A stretch of DNA of 26,153 nt from a virus: the IMG/VR virus record IMGVR_UViG_3300009130_001720, positions 1 to 26,153 of that record. One strand, 5' to 3'. Positions 23,201 through 26,153 of the stretch are shown here, in pieces. The notes below the pieces were generated by a model. That model searched no databases, was not told where the DNA came from, and saw nothing but the letters and a program-made list of their open reading frames with translations. Every line of letters begins with the position of its first letter. Positions within the stretch are counted from its first letter, which is position 1. Position numbers and translations under genes: made by a program.

Positions 23201-24822
23201 TCGGCTGCGAGGGTTGCCAATGAAGAAGCAGTGCTTACACCACCAAGCTTTACATAAGAAATAATTGTTGCCAAGCTTATGGCGCTCACTCCAACACCGC
23301 CAAAAATGCTTGAAATTCCAGTCCATGGACCAATCAGGGTGCCAGGAATGGGATCGTTTGTTACAAACCGGAAAGCATCTATAGTGGGAGCACCTTCAAA
23401 AGAGTAAGGATTGACAATAAGCTTAGTAAGGATTTTTGGCTCTTTGCCACGAGTCTTAGGAAGAGCCCACGGTTGATATGCCTCTGTCCCTAAAATCCCA
23501 TAGTCAATTAATCTCTGATGGTCTACCGGGTCGCTTAAGTCTAGATCAGTAGGGTATGTCTCGTCAATTGCGGACAACCCAAAGGCTAATTTATTATGTG
23601 TTTTGGGTCGAGTGGAACCATCTCTTTGGAAAATGGTAGAGGAGTCTACGCTAGGATCTCCCCCTGGTGACTGAAACCATCGGCGCTCACCAGCTTCTCC
23701 CGCTTGAGCCATCACCGACATGACGCCGCTAGTTTCTCCTCGAACATCTTCTATGTTTTTAAAATTTCCTAGCTGTAGCCAGTAGCCATCAATATCGCAA
23801 CGTGACTGGTAGCTGATGGTAACAACCCCATACGGTGTAAAATTAGAAATACTTTCAGGCGTACTCATTTGATCAGGTGGCTGATCTATAATCTGATAAT
23901 CGCTTATAAAAATATTACTTAAACAGACTGTTTCATCGATATCTTCTAGGAGGTCGGGACATGAACATGGTAAGCATTCCGATGCCTCTAGGGTTGTAGA
24001 ACAAGAGGCGCTCGCTAGAACTTTATTCGTTTTTGGAAAGCCGGTAGGTGTTACAATTCCTGAAATCCTGACATTCAGGGGGTTGGCTGGATCAAAATTG
24101 GTGCCATTTCCGATAATATGGGCTAATGTGGTAGCAATATCGACGGCGTTTAAGATACCATTGTAGTCGGCATCTGAACTTGATGGTGCGTAGACTGGCG
24201 AAAAGGGATTATCATAACTATCCGGTATCATAGTTGCCAAAGTTTGTATATCGGTATACTGCACATTCCCGTCGCCTATAGTATCCCCAGTCCAGAGAAT
24301 ATAGGGTGCTGATGTGCCTCCGCTTAAATAATTGCCGCTGCCATCATAGGTAAAATCAATGGGCTGTTCGCCAAATACAGGATGAGGGGATGACGGTGTA
24401 TCTTGCCCACTAGGATTAGTAGCGATGGAAGCAGTACCTAAAACCCATCCGCCAAATGCCCCAGCGTGGGTGATGGTAATAGTAAGGAGGGGGGTGGCAG
24501 CAGCCGCCGCGGGTATTTCTGCTGTAGAGGTGGTCGATAGGTGTCCCACGATCCAAACACCATCCGCTGCGGTTTTGGGGGAGTTTTTAATTTGTGCTGT
24601 TACCTCACAATTATAAGGAGCACCTGTAACACCCAAGGAAAAAGCAAAGTCGACGGCGGGATCTAAGACAGCCGGTAAACCATTGATGACAAAACTAAAC
24701 GCCAGCCCTTTGTTCAGCGGGTTTGCAATATATTCAATAGGCAATATAAGCGTATTCGCATCAGGGGTTGATGGATTATTGATAGCGATCTGTACCGCAC
24801 AAGTTTTGTCAGGACAAGTCAT
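20281..24822 (-). CDS. Large modular adhesin/tail-fibre-like protein: cohesin-like, dockerin, FN3/Ig-like and LamG domains
   Basis: The 1513-residue product is a string of extracellular modules. Residues about 1-145 look like a cohesin-type beta domain. Residues about 176-245 hold two dockerin-type calcium loops: DTIGDGNVQYTD followed by IQTLATMI, and DADYNGILNAVD followed by IATTLAHIIGN. Fibronectin III-like units lie near 590-680, 845-950 and 975-1065 (KYEIYRKLGAGAY, NYQIWRMLPGETVY), and Ig/cadherin-like units near 755-845 and 1108-1190. The last 257 residues form a LamG/concanavalin-like lectin domain (SLWLDPNDA, RPDDN, YYFKGLIGEVLVF). It lacks a signal peptide, which fits a virion protein that binds host glycan rather than a secreted host adhesin. 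AAGG is upstream but distant (12 bases). Domain boundaries are approximate; the cohesin call is the weakest. Confidence 0.82.
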   Translation of the reverse strand: MTCPDKTCAVQIAINNPSTPDANTLILPIEYIANPLNKGLAFSFVINGLPAVLDPAVDFAFSLGVTGAPYNCEVTAQIKNSPKTAADGVWIVGHLSTTSTAEIPAAAAATPLLTITITHAGAFGGWVLGTASIATNPSGQDTPSSPHPVFGEQPIDFTYDGSGNYLSGGTSAPYILWTGDTIGDGNVQYTDIQTLATMIPDSYDNPFSPVYAPSSSDADYNGILNAVDIATTLAHIIGNGTNFDPANPLNVRISGIVTPTGFPKTNKVLASASCSTTLEASECLPCSCPDLLEDIDETVCLSNIFISDYQIIDQPPDQMSTPESISNFTPYGVVTISYQSRCDIDGYWLQLGNFKNIEDVRGETSGVMSVMAQAGEAGERRWFQSPGGDPSVDSSTIFQRDGSTRPKTHNKLAFGLSAIDETYPTDLDLSDPVDHQRLIDYGILGTEAYQPWALPKTRGKEPKILTKLIVNPYSFEGAPTIDAFRFVTNDPIPGTLIGPWTGISSIFGGVGVSAISLATIISYVKLGGVSTASSLATLAADAANFDAEVDAAPLDIVDIWAVYNHILSQGIGAATQLGLTAIPLDCCTTTKPGTFNLVASAYPCGDANEGKVLVDWTAAPSSVSFYTIYRGIDGDFYNSSPYVDKKTALTGMQMEQAMAQSGTTSYIPISKKMVYEELVVINDPTATQYIDNNPPQNINSCAATDNPEITYIVVASNLHGERTNSTTTTVVNCNSSPTALSTGVFETTINNKLSFSLEGLVTNTNSIKPWGTCDPAVRACDDLTFEVFPDLKGGTFNETKNQTGKFIFYPAEDYVGPSFIRYRVTTSNGCSAENQLRINVFPSKFDLTVISGAVNTPQYGTAKVNWDRLSGNILKYEIYRKLGAGAYSLIATLDGPWDISKKNFVYADTGLAIPDPCNAALTDNVYTYRVDAVGFDGLAATAPAGKKLTVESYESTATVIARAAAGLVPSNPVPIAPVVTACGAPGHPVVSLSWPAIAGAINYQIWRMLPGETVYTLVGLTESTAHDDSPDFCQDCVAGAPGTYNALYRIVAMSESGPSGDPNDAAWGTGVPGNPCTTGGSTATAVIPCCPPTPTTYASSFEFCSDETSSGSVVGTVTTGEPVTFAVTAPPAAGVLTLTPGTGAFTYNATGVAAGTYTFQYTATACTIVSPAQTVTIVVKDCPCPGFTDEENNYVIMDLSMIKDEYTLTGIDQPPFSLSRRGGQSLRGTGRAYGVSEEGTELCEYPLFDIGAISGLSLWLDPNDASSLGMAGPNVVRITDKAGVLTSAWFEQPVGVSQPTLLTYNGKVWLQLDGDLDFLNGTKDAGVNPLHWAHLFGGRSYEIITVTRPDDNTGCPHGAGNCGNNSANPWQNSPVITDDLGYGGIFVKDAETATPTVQCYMYDVGTAGPAKVEYTQAAGSAHIYGIAQTDPGGSPNTNPFDTSQDGAINSVPVVTQFGTLGMTSQTHLGYRPASGSTYYFKGLIGEVLVFSRKLSDHERNVVTSYLRNKWGTL

Positions 24823-24836
24823 TCTATATTATACCT

Positions 24837-25118
24837 TCATTCTGGTCCTTGAGGTGGTGGGAAGTAGCCCAGTGCTACAGCTTCATCTCTTGTCAACTTT
24901 GGCTCGTGTGCTGCCGCTACGGCGTCGCCTGGGTTGTATCCGCAAATAACCGTATCCGTGAGAGGGTGGACTACCGGCACTGTATAGATGGTGACAAATT
25001 GACCTTCCAGCGGCTCACCTGTCCCATAATTATACATTTGAATAGGAAAACCTAATTCTGCTTTGACCGTATCATGCCAGGTGTTGAATGCTTCTAAATT
25101 ATCAAATAAATTATACAT
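24837..25118 (-). CDS. Small hypothetical protein between two adhesin genes
   Basis: The 93-residue product has a helical start (MYNLFDNLEAFNTWHDTVKA) followed by Pro/Gly/Tyr-rich sequence ending FPPPQGPE. AGGA lies about nine bases before the ATG. It is 15 bases after the stop of the upstream LamG protein and 14 bases before the large adhesin start, so all three are in one operon. A role as fibre chaperone or fibre connector is possible by position only. No family is recognised. Confidence 0.7.
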   Translation of the reverse strand: MYNLFDNLEAFNTWHDTVKAELGFPIQMYNYGTGEPLEGQFVTIYTVPVVHPLTDTVICGYNPGDAVAAAHEPKLTRDEAVALGYFPPPQGPE

Positions 25119-25133
25119 TATCTTTTTTCCTCA

Positions 25134-26153
25134 TTATGGAGTTGTCCACTTGGTGCTCAAATAATTAGACAAGTCTGCTCTTTCTGGAGCAGTCAATTCG
25201 CGGGTGAAAACGAGGACTTCTCCGATCAGTCCCTTGAAATAATAGGCGGAGCCTCCCTGATTACCAAGCTGAAGCTGTTGGAGACTCCATGCAGAGCTGT
25301 GAAGCGCACCGACGCCCGCGATAGTGGTAGCCGCGGCGTCCTTATAGGTATAGAAAGGTCCGGTCCCTGCACCTGGATCAGTCATTCCCATTCCGTAAAC
25401 GCCCTGTGTGCCCGCAGTTGTCGGATATACTGTAACTCGGGTTGTGGTATCCCACATATAAGATTGGATGTCCGGTGTCGCACTGTCGTTATCCTTTACA
25501 TAAAGTCCAAAGTATCCTCCGTTGGTAGCAAAAACCGGAGTATTGGACCAAGGACTCGCAGAACTATTACCACACGAACCTCCACAGCCTGAATTGTCGT
25601 CTGGTCGCATTACGACATGAACTTCAAAAGTCTTTCCTCCCGAACCAAAGATATCGCTCAAGTAGATGGGAGTTGCACCCGCATTCTTATATGCATAAAG
25701 ATCGTCATTAACACCATCAAAATTCATCCAGTTTTTGCCTACATAAGAAGTTATGGCAGGCTCGGTAGCCGCACCGTCGTCAGCATTAAACCAGGCATTT
25801 GTGAGAACTGATGCCTTATCCGCGATGCGGGTAATTCCGGTAGCTGTAGTGATAGTTGCGGCGTCCGACGGATCAATCCATAAACTAAGAACCCCTGCGG
25901 GCAAATCAGAAGGGCTCCACGCTGCCGCGGCACCCGCACATGCTGGAGCGCAGGGAAGTTCGGCTGTTGTAATAATACTCGCACTCTTGGTGTTATCGCG
26001 AATACAAATTTTATCAGTAATATATTTTGCGCCTGCACGTTGGCTCAAGAAGGTTTTATTATATGGATCAATGTATTCATCGATCACTTCCTGTGCATCT
26101 TCTTCAGTGTCTCCAAGGAATGTATAAAGTTCGGACTCTACCTTATAAGGATG
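25134..26153 (-). CDS. LamG/concanavalin-like lectin-domain virion protein, N-terminus outside window
   Basis: The frame is open to the right edge: 22 further codons (including ELYTFLGDTEEDAQE) precede the first possible internal start, a GTG at 26087, so the gene almost certainly begins beyond the window. The visible 339 residues have a short N-terminal segment (EYIDPYNKTFLSQRAGAKYI) and a C-terminal LamG-like domain of about 260 residues (SLWIDPSDA, ADKASVLTNAWF, RPDDN, YYFKGLIGEVLVF). This domain is a clear paralogue of the C-terminus of the 1513-residue adhesin, sharing 13 identical residues in a row near the end. LamG folds bind sugars, so a role in host or matrix recognition is inferred. 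Confidence 0.82.
   Translation of the reverse strand, partial: HPYKVESELYTFLGDTEEDAQEVIDEYIDPYNKTFLSQRAGAKYITDKICIRDNTKSASIITTAELPCAPACAGAAAAWSPSDLPAGVLSLWIDPSDAATITTATGITRIADKASVLTNAWFNADDGAATEPAITSYVGKNWMNFDGVNDDLYAYKNAGATPIYLSDIFGSGGKTFEVHVVMRPDDNSGCGGSCGNSSASPWSNTPVFATNGGYFGLYVKDNDSATPDIQSYMWDTTTRVTVYPTTAGTQGVYGMGMTDPGAGTGPFYTYKDAAATTIAGVGALHSSAWSLQQLQLGNQGGSAYYFKGLIGEVLVFTRELTAPERADLSNYLSTKWTTP

Noticed and set aside
26080-26087. GTG 26087 as true start of the right-edge LamG protein
   Set aside because: The frame stays open with sensible sequence to the window edge and no ribosome site precedes the GTG, so the gene continues outside.
20281-26153. Diversity-generating retroelement acting on the paired LamG C-termini
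   Set aside because: No reverse transcriptase, no template/variable repeat with adenine-specific changes, and the LamG copies differ across their whole length.

Overview
The window is a piece of a large tailed double-stranded DNA phage genome, most likely a contractile-tailed phage of the wider T4-like type infecting a bacterium. The evidence is a gp5-like baseplate hub with an embedded T4-type lysozyme domain, a T4 gp55-like late sigma factor, a PIN-PhoH ATPase, phage tRNAs, large modular adhesins and very tight gene packing with Shine-Dalgarno sites. A marine source is plausible, because this mix of PhoH, paired glycosyltransferases, an FmdB-like zinc ribbon and a nucleotidyltransferase is typical of marine T4-like phages, but the sequence does not prove it. 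No integrase, transposase, CRISPR array or plasmid function is visible. Nearly all genes read leftward; only a trypsin-like protease and a J-domain protein read rightward. No gap without a gene exceeds 300 bases.

Reading in the direction of transcription from the right edge: (1) 26153-20281 holds two large virion-surface proteins that share a related C-terminal LamG/concanavalin-like lectin domain, with a small unknown gene between them. The larger, 1513 residues, has a possible cohesin-like N-terminus, dockerin-type EF-hand loops and fibronectin III/Ig-like modules. (2) 20264-16807 holds a coiled-coil protein, a three-part protein joining a covalent nucleotidyltransferase (ligase-like) domain to an HxGH nucleotidyltransferase and a C-terminal helical/acidic tail, and an Ala/Lys-rich basic protein. 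(3) 16799-16125 holds a DUF1599/MazG-like gene with its own sigma70-type promoter, tRNA-Asn and its terminator, then tRNA-Thr. (4) 16124-14426 is the rightward island, a J-domain protein and a secreted trypsin-like protease, with a small leftward membrane protein and a terminator between them. (5) 14328-10715 holds PhoH, then a sigma70-promoted set of an unknown, a zincin metalloprotease-like protein, an unknown, and a RecB/Cas4-like nuclease. (6) 10704-6345 holds two GT4-type glycosyltransferases, small proteins, the zinc ribbon, a membrane protein, the sigma factor and a basic protein. (7) 6324-1 is a tail/baseplate cassette: hub-lysozyme, an SGNH hydrolase-M23 peptidase fusion, and two further structural proteins, the last cut by the left edge.

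Together the genes cover attachment (adhesins), wall penetration (lysozyme plus SGNH-M23), late transcription (sigma factor), nucleotide and nucleic-acid metabolism (ligase-nucleotidyltransferase, DUF1599, PhoH, nuclease), translation (tRNAs) and modification of the host or its envelope (glycosyltransferases, proteases, J-protein). The least ordinary parts are the ligase-nucleotidyltransferase fusion, the cohesin-like/dockerin adhesin, the SGNH-M23 fusion beside the lysozyme hub, and the protease/J-protein island with its compact divergent promoter region.
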